This document shows, piece by piece, positions 33,525 through 41,593 of a stretch of DNA of 47,528 nt. The notes under the pieces were generated by a model. That model saw only the letters and a list, made by a program, of their open reading frames with translations. It ran no database searches and was not told the origin of the DNA. This stretch comes from Vicinamibacteria bacterium. Lineage in GTDB: Bacteria > Acidobacteriota > Vicinamibacteria > Vicinamibacterales > UBA8438. The translations under genes and the position numbers were made by a program. The stretch spans positions 1-47,528 of the forward strand of contig JAJEFC010000315.1 of assembly GCA_022820675.1 (NCBI GenBank), written 5' to 3'. How positions within the stretch are numbered: position 1 is the first letter of the stretch; every line of letters starts with the position of its first letter.

Positions 33525-34304
33525 CTACCGGAACCGGCCGCCCTGGGGTCCCGTCCCCGAGTAGCTCAGCCGGGGGTCGTACCGCAGCACCGTGCGTTCG
33601 ACCGAGAGGACGACGCCAGCGAGGCCGGCCACGGTGTCGCCGGTCCGTGAGCCCAGGGCGAGCTGCATGATGGTGGGGCGTTCGAGCTCGGTGAAGCTCG
33701 AGTGATTCTCGACGAGCTGCCACACGGCCGCGCCGGAACCCAGGTAGCGTTCGTACATGCCGAAGACCGCGTTGCTGCCGCGGAACTGCGGCAGTCGATC
33801 CCGCATGAAGGCCTGCCAGTCGGCGAGGCGTCCCGGCGCCACCTCGAGCGTCGTGATCCAGGCCAGCGAGAGGCTGCCCGCGTTCTCGGCTTCCACGCTC
33901 AACTCGGGCCGGTAGCGCAAGGCGTAGCTCCGGTGGCCCGAGATGGTCCGTCGCACGCGTTCGTCGATGCGATCCAGATCCCGCCGATCGAGGGCGAGGG
34001 CCAGCGGGCCGCCGCGGTCGAGCTCGGCCAGGTCGTCCATCGGCGTCACGAACATCCACTCGTACAGGTTCCCGAACTCGGCCGTTCTCCATGCCGAACG
34101 CCAAGGCACCCCCGCGCGCTGCATGGCCTCGTTCACGTCCCTGCCCTGCACTTCGATGAACTGGTCCAGCTCACGGGGGAGGACCTCGATGATGTCGACG
34201 CGCATCCAGGGCATCGACTGCTGCGCGGGCGTCACGCGTGAGCTGGCGGGGACGAGAAGTACGACGGCGACGGCGATCACGAAACCTGCGACAAGGCGTT
34301 TCAT
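33525..34304 (-). CDS. Secreted uncharacterised protein (NIPSNAP-like blocks possible)
   Basis: A 259-residue protein with signal peptide MKRLVAGFVIAVAVVLLVPASSRVTPAQQ; GGAGG lies seven bases before the ATG. The mature part seems to contain two related halves: WMRVDIIEVLPRELDQFIEVQGRDVNEAM...YEWMFVTPMDD and LAWITTLEVAPGRLADWQAFMRDRLPQF...AVWQLVENHSSF. This 'V-PG---ework' pattern suggests two dimeric alpha-beta barrel units, but I cannot name the family. It is divergent from the DUF1330 gene. Confidence 0.75.
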   Translation of the reverse strand: MKRLVAGFVIAVAVVLLVPASSRVTPAQQSMPWMRVDIIEVLPRELDQFIEVQGRDVNEAMQRAGVPWRSAWRTAEFGNLYEWMFVTPMDDLAELDRGGPLALALDRRDLDRIDERVRRTISGHRSYALRYRPELSVEAENAGSLSLAWITTLEVAPGRLADWQAFMRDRLPQFRGSNAVFGMYERYLGSGAAVWQLVENHSSFTELERPTIMQLALGSRTGDTVAGLAGVVLSVERTVLRYDPRLSYSGTGPQGGRFR

Positions 34305-34466
34305 CGGCTTTCCTCCGCGGCTGACTGTATCATACGCACGCAGCGGTGCGCGTGTCATCGGCCCGTGGGGCCTCCGGGGGCACGGGAGCGGAAGCCGCAG
34401 GTCCGGTCGGGCCCGGCCCCGACCATGGTCTTCATCAGGTTTGGTGAGCATTCGGGAGGATTGCCG

Positions 34467-34751
34467 ATGGCAGCGTACTTCATCATGCGGGTCGACGTTC
34501 ACGACTCCGAGGTCTACGAGAAGCACATCCAGCAGGCCGCGGAGGCGGTGGAGCGGTTCGGCGGCGAGGTCCTGGCCCGAGGGGGCCGATGCGAGCAACT
34601 GGCCGGCGAAGGCCGAAGCCGCAACGTCGTCATCCGGTTCGCCGATTTCGCGACGGCGAAGGCGTTTGCCGCGGATCCGAAGTACCAGGAGTCCATGCGC
34701 CTGACGGCCGGTGTGTGCACGCGGGACGGGGCCATCGTGGAAGGGGTCTAG
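34467..34751 (+). CDS. DUF1330-family small protein
   Basis: A 94-residue protein: MAAYFIMRVDVHDSEVYEKHIQQA, GGEVLARGGRCEQLAGEG, NVVIRFADFATAKAFAADPKYQ. This is the DUF1330 dimeric ferredoxin-like fold (y-i-v-i---p--y--Y---- ... d---A--w--s-eYq). GGGAGGA lies seven bases before the ATG. Function unknown; the family is often linked to small-molecule metabolism. Confidence 0.85.
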   Translation: MAAYFIMRVDVHDSEVYEKHIQQAAEAVERFGGEVLARGGRCEQLAGEGRSRNVVIRFADFATAKAFAADPKYQESMRLTAGVCTRDGAIVEGV

Positions 34752-34951
34752 CCGTCCGGCCTGAACCCGCATCGCCGCGAGACCGGCGAGTTTCCAGAGG
34801 CGCGGCCGGTCGAATGCCGCGAGGGCTCTCGCCGCCCGGGGCCTGGTCGGGCCGGGGGCGTGCTTCCGCTACGGGCGTCGGTTGACGGCGACCGCGAGCG
34901 CATGCGCACGTCTCCATCTTCAACCCGTTCCGCCGCCGCCGGTCGGGTGAC

Positions 34952-36567
34952 ATGAGCGGAGCTCGCATCAATCGGCGCATTCGTTATGAGCCGGACGAAC
35001 CGTGTCCGCCCCTCGTGGCGCTCGGCGTCGCCCTGCAGGGCGTCGTTCTCGTCCTCGCCAACACCGTCCCTGATGGTGACCATCGTCGTCCGGGCGGCCG
35101 GCGAGGACCAGTCCTACCTCGCGTGGGCGGTCTTCGCGGCGCTGGTCGTCGCCGGCGTCTCCACCGCGCTGCAGGCCGCCCACGTCGGCCGGTGCGGCGC
35201 CGGCCATGTCCTCATGACCGGGGCCGGCCCCCACTTCATCGCGGTCTCGGTCGTCGCGCTGACGGCGGGCGGGCTTCCGACGCTGGCGAGCCTCATCGTC
35301 GTCTCGCCGCTGTTCCAGTTCGCCGTGGCCGCGTGGCTGCCGTTCCTGCGGCGGCTGGTCACGCCGATCGTGTCCGGCACCGCGCTCATGTTGATCGCGG
35401 TCACCGTGATGCCGATCGCCGTCGGCAGGATCGCCGATGCGCCCGAAGGCGCGCCGGCCGCCGGACCCCTGGTCGTCGCCGGCGCGACGCTCGTCGTCAC
35501 CACCGCGATGGCGTTGCGCGCCACGGGCGTCTGGCGGCTGTGGGCGCCGCTCAGCGGAATCCTGGCCGGCTGTGCCGTCGCCTCGTTCTTCGGGCTGTAC
35601 GACGTGCGACCCGTGACCGCGGCGTCCTGGTTCGACCTTCCGGAGGTCTCGGGCTGGCCGGGCTCGACCTGACCCCGGACACGCGGTTCTGGGCGCTCCT
35701 GCCGGTGTTCGTCATCGTGGCCGTCGTCGCCGCCATCAAGACGAGCAGCGACGGCGTGGTCATTCAGCGGGACTCGTCGCGCCGCCCCCGCGCCACCGAC
35801 TTCCGCCTCGTGCAGGGCGCGCTCAACGCCGGCGGCGTCGGGATTCTGCTCTCCGGCATCGCCGCGACGCCGCCCGTCATCGCCTACCTGCCGTCGAGCG
35901 TGTCGCTCATCAATCTCACCGGCGTCGCGGCCCGTTCCGTGGGGTACGCCATCGGCGGCATCATGTTCGCGCTGGCGTTCCTGCCGAAGCTGACGGCGGT
36001 GCTGCTCGCGGTTCCCGGCGCCGTCATGGGCGCCTTCCTGCTGATCATCATGGGGCTGCTCTTCGTGGAGGGCATCCGCACCGTCGTGCAGGACGGCCTC
36101 GATCCGCAGAAGGGCCTCGTGGCCCGCGGCGCCGGCGGCTGGAGGCGGCGCTCGACGCCTCGGCGCTGCCGGCGATCGACGCCCTCCTGCGCGAGATCGC
36201 GGGCCGGATTCGCTGGGACCCCGCGTCCGTCGAGCGGTTGCGGGCCGCCGGCGAGGAGGCGCTGACCTGTCTGCTGCAGGTCCGCGGGGACCCGGCCGCC
36301 GGCCGGCCGCCGCGCATGATTCTCGTGGCGCGTCCCGAGCGCGAGGCCGTGGAGATGGAGTTCCTGGCCGTCTTCGAGGAGCAGAACATCGAGGACCGGC
36401 TGACCTATCTGCGGGATCGCGCGGTGACCCCGGAGGAGAGCGAGTCCGAGATCTCGTTCCGGCTGCTGCGGCACTACGCGTCGTCGGTGCGCCACCGGAA
36501 GTATCACGGCCTCGACGTCGTCACGGTGAAGGTCGCGGGCTCGCGGCGGGAGGAAGGACGCGCGTGA
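34952..36567 (+). pseudogene. NCS2 (xanthine/uracil permease-like) gene with a C-terminal regulatory domain, three frame changes
   Basis: Conserved sequence is spread over shifting frames: YEPDEPCPPLVALGVALQGV in the first, then LMVTIVVRAAGEDQSYLAW through GHVLMTGAGPHFIAV and VTPIVSGTALMLIAVTVMP in a second, back to the first for TPDTRFWALLPVFVIVAVVAAIKTSSDG to VQDGLDPQKGLVARG, then a third for LEAALDASALPAIDALLREI and a domain ending HRKYHGLDVVTVKVAG. The shifts are at about 35068-35070 (one extra C in a C-run), 35640-35670 and 36120-36135 (one base lost each). The transporter part is a 12-TM nucleobase carrier; the tail resembles HATPase/anti-sigma-type domains. Multiple indels point to decay, although assembly errors could also produce them. 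Confidence 0.8.
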
Positions 36568-36678
36568 GGACCTGCCCGCGGACCGGGTGAGGGCAGCCCT
36601 GGCCCCGTGGTGGGTCCCCGCGTTGCACCGAGAGCAGCGAGGCGCCCGCCAGGCAAGGCTCCATGTCAAGCTGGAGCT

Positions 36679-36707
36679 TCGTCAGGCTGACTCGGCACGG
36701 CTATACT
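36679..36707 (+). promoter_or_regulatory. Probable promoter of the Uma2 gene, leaderless type
   Basis: TCGTCA (four of six to TTGACA), 17 bases, TATACT (five of six to TATAAT). The expected transcription start, about seven bases after the -10, falls on the GTG at 36714, so the mRNA would be leaderless. Confidence 0.5.
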
Positions 36708-36713
36708 CTCTTC

Positions 36714-37328
36714 GTGGCATCGACGAGCACCGTCGCGACGTCTCAGGAGGCACTCGACGCCATCCTCTGCGACACGCTGCCGCGCCAGGGCGACTGGAGC
36801 GACGAGGAGTACCTGTGGCTCACCGACCGGACCCGCCGCCTGATCGAGTTCACCGACGGCTACGTCGAGGAGCTGCCGATGCCGACCTCGAAGCACCAGG
36901 CGATCCTCGCGTTTCTCTATCGCCGGTTCTACGCGCACGTCGAGCCCGCCGGCGGCGTCGTCATGTTCTCGGCGTTGCGGCTTCGCGTGCGCGAGGGCAA
37001 GTTCCGCGAGCCCGACCTCCTGGTGCTGCGTGACGGTTCGGATCCCCGCTTTCAGGACCGCTTCTGGCTGGGTGCGGACCTGGTCGTGGAGGTCGTGAGC
37101 CCGGATGGCCCGGAGCGGGACCTGGTCGACAAACGTGTCGATTACGCCGAGGCGCACATTCCCGAGTACTGGATCGTCGACCCGCGGCACGACACCATCA
37201 CCGTGCTGACGCTCACGGGCGGCGGCTACGACGAGCACGGCGTCTTCTCGCGTGGAGAGTCGGCGACTTCTCCGCTGCTTGGAGGCATCTGCGTCGACGT
37301 GACGGCTACGTTCGACGCGCGGCGTTAG
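36714..37328 (+). CDS. Uma2-family PD-(D/E)xK endonuclease-like protein
   Basis: A 204-residue protein. RLIEFTDGYVEELPMPTSKHQ, then LRVREGKFREPDLLVL (acidic Asp of the nuclease core), LVVEVVSPDGPERDLVDKRVDYAEAHIPEYWIVDP (the E-V-x-S-P block with downstream Lys) and a beta-rich end. This is the DUF820/Uma2 family, abundant in cyanobacteria and some Acidobacteriota; nuclease activity is predicted, role unclear. GTG 36714 is chosen because of the promoter position and because residues upstream (MSSWSFVRLTRHGYTLF) are not family-like. Confidence 0.87.
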   Translation: MASTSTVATSQEALDAILCDTLPRQGDWSDEEYLWLTDRTRRLIEFTDGYVEELPMPTSKHQAILAFLYRRFYAHVEPAGGVVMFSALRLRVREGKFREPDLLVLRDGSDPRFQDRFWLGADLVVEVVSPDGPERDLVDKRVDYAEAHIPEYWIVDPRHDTITVLTLTGGGYDEHGVFSRGESATSPLLGGICVDVTATFDARR

Positions 37329-37399
37329 TCAACCGGGAACGACGCTCCGAACTGTTCCCCGACCATCTCGGGCCGGCGGTCGGTGCTTGGTGCCTGAGA

Positions 37400-37864
37400 T
37401 CAGTCGCCAGGGGCGGTTCGCTCGAGGGTGTCGATGAGCAGAGCGCGCAGTTCGCGGATGCTCGCTTGGAGGTCGTCGAAGCGGGCGTTCACGCTGGCGA
37501 ACTGCGCCGCGATGTCGGCGCGCAAGTCGTCGAAACGGGTGTTGACGTCGCTGAAGCGCGCGTTGACGTCGTCGAAGCGGGTGTTCACGCTGGCGTTGGC
37601 GTCGTCGAAGCGGGTGTTCACGCTGGCGTTGATGTCATCGAAGCGGGCGTTGACGTTGGCGTTGACGTCGCCGATGCGGGCGTTGACGTCGCCGATGCGG
37701 GCGTTCAAGGCGGCGTTCTGCTGAATCATCAGGCCGGCCAGCATCAACACCAATGTTGCGAGGCCGATTCCGGTGCCGATGATGCTTCTGATGATCGCCT
37801 TCGTTTCTTCGGTCGTGCGGGTCGCCCCGGCGGCGGACGGTTCCCGCATCGCGGCATCGCTCAT
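37400..37864 (-). CDS. Membrane-anchored coiled-coil protein with NARFDDV repeats
   Basis: A 154-residue protein. One transmembrane helix (IIGTGIGLATLVLMLAGLMI, about residues 28-47) precedes a long coiled coil made of 7- and 11-residue units: NARIGDV twice, then NASVNTRFDDA-type hendecads, then NARFSDV, NTRFDDL and NARFDDL. The mixture of heptads and hendecads predicts a parallel trimeric or tetrameric stalk in the periplasm or cytoplasm, like DUF1640/apolipoprotein-type membrane coiled coils. The DNA of the repeat (CGTCGAAGCGGGTGTTCACG type) is itself tandemly repeated. Confidence 0.8.
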   Translation of the reverse strand: MSDAAMREPSAAGATRTTEETKAIIRSIIGTGIGLATLVLMLAGLMIQQNAALNARIGDVNARIGDVNANVNARFDDINASVNTRFDDANASVNTRFDDVNARFSDVNTRFDDLRADIAAQFASVNARFDDLQASIRELRALLIDTLERTAPGD

Positions 37865-37925
37865 GTCCTCAGCTTAGCACGGTTCGTGCTGCCTTTCGTC
37901 CAGCGCCGGCCCGCGGCGGCTCGGC

Positions 37926-39902
37926 TCACCGCGCCCGGTTCATCGCGAAGATCGCCCCGAACAGGACCACGCCGGCCGCGTCGAGCACCGGCACCGGCAG
38001 GCCGGCCAGCGCGACGGTGGGGCCGGGCGCGAGCAGCAGCGCGGCGGCGGCGAACATCGCGAGCCGCAGGGGCAGAGTCAGGGCGGTCCGGAGCTGGCCG
38101 GTGATGCCAGAGGCGAAGCACAGCACCCCGAGGGTGCCGATGGCCACCGGGACCAGCATCGCGAGGGGCCCCGCCGTCTCGCCGGCCGGCGTCAGCATGA
38201 GGAGCTCGGGCCGGTAGACGAAGATGTACGGCAGCGTGAACCCGACGAGGGCGAAGCGGAAGGCGGCGAAGCTCGTCGCCATGATGTTGGTGCCGGCGAT
38301 GGAGGCGGCGGCGTAGCCGGCGAGGGCGACCGGCGGGGTCACCATGGACATCATGCCGAAGTAGAAGATGAACAGGTGGGCGGCGAGGGGAACCACCCCG
38401 AGGTTGCCGAGCACGGGTCCGATGAGGGTCGCGAGCAGCAGGTAGCAGACGGCCGACGGCAGGCCCATGCCGAGGACGATCGACGAGACCATGATGAGCA
38501 CGAGTGCGAGGAACAGGCTCTGCTCGGCCAGCGGCAGGATGGTCGCGGGAAGGCGGGTGCCGATGCCGGTCAGGGTCACGATGCCGATGATGATGCCCAC
38601 CGACGCGGAGGCGGCGACGAGGGAGACGACGTCGCGCGCCGACTTGACGAACGCCTTGACGACGTCCTGGACCGACAGGCGGGTCCGCTCGTTGAACGCC
38701 CCGACGACGACGATGCCCACCAGCGACGCGGTCACCGCCCGGAACGGCGTGTAGCCGAGGATGAGCAGCAGGATCAGGGTGCCGAGGGCGGTGGCGAAGA
38801 CGATGCCCTCGGGCCGCGACTCGGCCAGCGGGGAGGTACGCGCCTCACCCGCACCGGCCGGGTCGGGGTCGACGGGCGCGGTGCTGCGCCCCTGGAAGTG
38901 GGTGATCAGCAGCAGCGACAGGTAGTAGAGAATCGCCGGAATGAGCGCGGCCCGGATGATCTGGAGATAGGTCACCGGGGGGTCGACGATCTCGAGCATC
39001 ATGTAGGCGCCGGCCCCCATCACCGGGGGCATCAGCGCCCCGCCGGAGCTCGCCGCGGCCTGGATGCCCGCCGCCGTGGTCGCCCGGAACCCGGCGCTGC
39101 GCATCATCGGGATGGTGAACGACCCGGTGGTCGCGGTGTTGGCCACGGCGCTGCCGGACAGCGACCCCATCAGGCCGCTGGCCAGCACCGCCACCTTGGC
39201 GGGCCCCCCGGGGCTGCGGCCGAAGACCGCCTGCGCGAAGTCGATGATGAACAGGGTCGCGCCGCTCGCCGAGAGGAAGGCCCCGAAGATGACGAACAGG
39301 AAGACGTAGGTGAACATCACCCCCAGCGCGACCCCGAAGGTGCCCTGCGCCTGCAGGAACGCCTGGGCGACGATGCGCTCGACCGAGTACCCGCGGTGCG
39401 GGAAGAGCCAGTCGGGCATGCCGGCGCCGACGTACGCGTAGATCAGGAACAGGCCGCACAGGATTGGCAGGGCGAGTCCGAGCGAGCGTCGCGCCGCCTC
39501 GATGACGAGCAGCAGGCCGACGACCCCGATGGCGATGTCGGCCCCGGTCTCGAACCCCGCGCGGTTGCCGAGGCTCGAGCCGCCCTGCCACAGGCCCTCG
39601 AAGAACGGGTCGTTCTGGACGAGGATCCACCCGCAGCAGACGACGGTCAGCCCCGCGAGGACGAGGTCGCCCGCCCGCGCCGCGGGGTGGTTCTTCAGGT
39701 TCGGGTGGACGGGGACGTTCAGGAAGCAGATGACCAGCCCCAGCAGGGCGAAGACCGCGAGCTGCGGCTGGGGGGCCAGGATGGGGTAGTTCACCTGGAC
39801 GAGGGTGAACGCGCACAGGCCCACCGCGAGCACGCGGGTGACCGCCTGCCGCGGGGCGTCGGGTTCCGGCCCGGCTGGCGGGGTCGCGGGTGTCTCTGGC
39901 AT
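37926..39902 (-). CDS. TRAP transporter permease, fused DctQM (TAXI-associated 4TM/12TM type)
   Basis: A 658-residue polytopic membrane protein. The N-terminal four-helix small-subunit-like part is followed by a DctM-type large permease: FVIFGAFLSASGATLFIIDFAQAV, GGPAKVAVLASGLMGSLSGSAVANTATTGSFTIPMM (the conserved GSAVANVAATG motif), GGALMPPVMGAGAYMM and GLPSAVCYLL. It drives sodium- or proton-coupled uptake of an organic anion delivered by the binding protein encoded 260 bases upstream. The substrate cannot be predicted from sequence. Confidence 0.92.
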   Translation of the reverse strand: MPETPATPPAGPEPDAPRQAVTRVLAVGLCAFTLVQVNYPILAPQPQLAVFALLGLVICFLNVPVHPNLKNHPAARAGDLVLAGLTVVCCGWILVQNDPFFEGLWQGGSSLGNRAGFETGADIAIGVVGLLLVIEAARRSLGLALPILCGLFLIYAYVGAGMPDWLFPHRGYSVERIVAQAFLQAQGTFGVALGVMFTYVFLFVIFGAFLSASGATLFIIDFAQAVFGRSPGGPAKVAVLASGLMGSLSGSAVANTATTGSFTIPMMRSAGFRATTAAGIQAAASSGGALMPPVMGAGAYMMLEIVDPPVTYLQIIRAALIPAILYYLSLLLITHFQGRSTAPVDPDPAGAGEARTSPLAESRPEGIVFATALGTLILLLILGYTPFRAVTASLVGIVVVGAFNERTRLSVQDVVKAFVKSARDVVSLVAASASVGIIIGIVTLTGIGTRLPATILPLAEQSLFLALVLIMVSSIVLGMGLPSAVCYLLLATLIGPVLGNLGVVPLAAHLFIFYFGMMSMVTPPVALAGYAAASIAGTNIMATSFAAFRFALVGFTLPYIFVYRPELLMLTPAGETAGPLAMLVPVAIGTLGVLCFASGITGQLRTALTLPLRLAMFAAAALLLAPGPTVALAGLPVPVLDAAGVVLFGAIFAMNRAR

Positions 39903-40046
39903 GGTGCTCTCGGTCGCGTCGGCTCGCCCCCCGGCCGGTCACGGGGCGGCGGAAGATGCCGGGCTCGCGTCCCTCCGCGGCGGAGACGCCGGCCTCGCCA
40001 TCGCCGCCGGGCGGCTCGGCCTGCCGCCCATCCGTTCCCGAGGGAG

Positions 40047-40212
40047 TCTGCGCCCTCCGGCAGGGACGCGGTGCGGTTCTGCTGCGCCGGCTCCGGCCGC
40101 GGCCGGATGCCGATCGCCTTGGCCGGTGATCTGCGCCCTCCGGCAGTGGCGCGGAGCGGTTCTACTGTGCCGGTTCAGGCTGCGGCCAGATCCCGATCTC
40201 GCGGTAGAAGCG
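40047..40212. repeat. Tandem echo of the TAXI gene's 3' end (period 83 bp)
   Basis: TCTGCGCCCTCCGGCAG begins at 40047 and at 40130. The 40130 copy leads into the gene's real end (IGIWPQPEPAQ-stop); the orphan at 40047 would read IGIRPRPEPAQQ because the TAG has become CAG. Confidence 0.8.
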
Positions 40213-41160
40213 GATGGCGCCGGGATGGAACTCGGTCCCGGTGTCCCGCACGACGTTGCCGGGGTTGATGGCCCGGCCCGCGGCATGCTTCTCGACCACG
40301 CTCTCCCGCTGCTCGTAGAGGGTCTTCGTCACGTTGTAGACGAGGTCTTCGCTGACGGCGGCCGAGGTGATGAGGTGCATCGACCCCACGTCGAGCCCCT
40401 CGAACGGCTCGTCCTGCCCGCGATAGGTGCCGGCGGGGATCGTCGCGGGACGGAAGAAGAGGTACTCGTCGACGAGCCGCTGCCGCGCGTCCTCGTCGAA
40501 CGGGATGAAGTGGATGTCCTGCGAGGCCGAGGCCTGGGTGATCGAGGCCGTCGGCACCGCCCCGCCCACGAAGACCGCCGCCGCCGAGCCGTCCGCGATG
40601 AGGTCGACGGCGCCGGACTGGGTGGCGTTGAGCGGCGAGAAGTCGTCGTAGGTCAGGCCGTGCGCCCCGAGCAGCGGCCCCACGAAGTACTCGAACCCGG
40701 CCCCGGCGGGTCCCACCCCCACCCGCTCGCCGCGCAGGTCCTCGATGGTCTCGACCTCGGACCCCTCGGGGGTGATGAACAGGGCCACGTTCGGGGCGAG
40801 GGTCATCACCGTTCGCATCGGGTACGCCTTCTCCCAGCCGTCGCCGCCCCGGACCGCGAAGTAGGTGATGGCGGCGTTCGACATCGCGAAGTCGAGCTCG
40901 CCGCCGTCCAGCCGCCGGATGTTCTCCTGCGAGCCGCTGGTCGCCTCGGCCGTGGCGTTCCAGCCGAACCCGGCCCCGAACTCGTTCAGCACCTCGGCCA
41001 GCGCGCTGCCGACGACGAAGAAGGCGCCCCCCGGCGGCGCCGTGCCCATGCTCAGGAAGACGCGCTCCGGCGCCGCGTCCCCGCCTTCGCCGCCGCCCCC
41101 GCCGCACGACGCGGCCAGCGCGCACGCCAAGGCCACTGCCAACAGTCCGTTTCGACGCAT
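40162..41160 (-). CDS. TAXI-family TRAP transporter solute-binding lipoprotein
   Basis: A 332-residue protein. The N-terminus MRRNGLLAVALACALAASC has a lipobox (LAASC), followed by a Gly-rich linker, so it is probably a lipoprotein. It then has FLSMGTAPPGGAFFVVGSALAEVLNE (TAXI opening), TSGSQENIRRLDGGELDFAMSNA, RGERVGVGPAGAGFEYF and YLFFRPATIPAGTYRGQ. It captures substrate and hands it to the fused permease downstream. ATG 41160 is decided by the lipobox. Confidence 0.92.
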   Translation of the reverse strand: MRRNGLLAVALACALAASCGGGGGEGGDAAPERVFLSMGTAPPGGAFFVVGSALAEVLNEFGAGFGWNATAEATSGSQENIRRLDGGELDFAMSNAAITYFAVRGGDGWEKAYPMRTVMTLAPNVALFITPEGSEVETIEDLRGERVGVGPAGAGFEYFVGPLLGAHGLTYDDFSPLNATQSGAVDLIADGSAAAVFVGGAVPTASITQASASQDIHFIPFDEDARQRLVDEYLFFRPATIPAGTYRGQDEPFEGLDVGSMHLITSAAVSEDLVYNVTKTLYEQRESVVEKHAAGRAINPGNVVRDTGTEFHPGAIRFYREIGIWPQPEPAQ

Positions 41161-41295
41161 GCCTGCAACCTGCCTCTCGATCCGGCGCGCGCCCACGCGT
41201 TCCGCGCCGGGGATTCTCGCTGTTTGTCCGTGCGTGTGACCGAGGGAAGCCAACCCCGCCCGAGTGAGATTCTACTTCAGCCGCGCGAAGCCGGG

Positions 41296-41333
41296 CCAAG
41301 GAGTCTGCACCGCAGGGCGGCGCGGACTCCTGG
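41296..41333. repeat. Intergenic palindrome, CCAGGAGTCTGCACCG family
   Basis: AGGAGTCTGCACCG, spacer CAGGG, CGGCGCGGACTCCT, with outer CC/GG. Two mismatches in the arms. It sits between the TAXI gene start and the VWA gene's 3' echo, at the border of the 132-bp duplication. Confidence 0.7.
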
Positions 41334-41593
41334 AGGTTCGTGGACGCCGAGCGGCGCAGCCACGCGACGATTGGCGGGTTGGCGTCGCGCCGCCGGCCGG
41401 GACGTGCGCCGGGGCGGCTCAGTACGACGGCACGGCCAGGTACCCTTCCCGGGCCTGCACCCTGGAGGTTGGTGGACGCCGAGCGGCGCCGCCACGCGAC
41501 GATTGGCGGGTTGGCGTCGCGCCGCCGGTCAGGCCGTGCGCCGGGGCGGCTCAGTACGATGGCACGGCCAGGTACCCTTCCCGGGCCTGCACG
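41330..41593. repeat. Tandem echo of the VWA gene's 3' end (period 132 bp)
   Basis: Positions 41330-41461 and 41462-41593 are about 93% identical, beginning CTGGAGGTT. The real stop of the minus-strand VWA gene is in the right copy; the left, orphan copy still encodes VQAREGYLAVPSY-stop in a separate frame fragment. Confidence 0.93.

Noticed and set aside
33556..33620. tRNA-like string (GAGTAGCTCAGCCGGG ... GTTCGA)
   Set aside because: It resembles a D-arm and T-loop, but there is no acceptor stem or anticodon arm, and it lies inside the end of the secreted protein gene at 33525-34304.
37868..37892. Small hairpin AGCACG-GTT-CGTGCT as a terminator for the TRAP permease gene
   Set aside because: The stem is only six pairs and no T-run follows on the minus strand.
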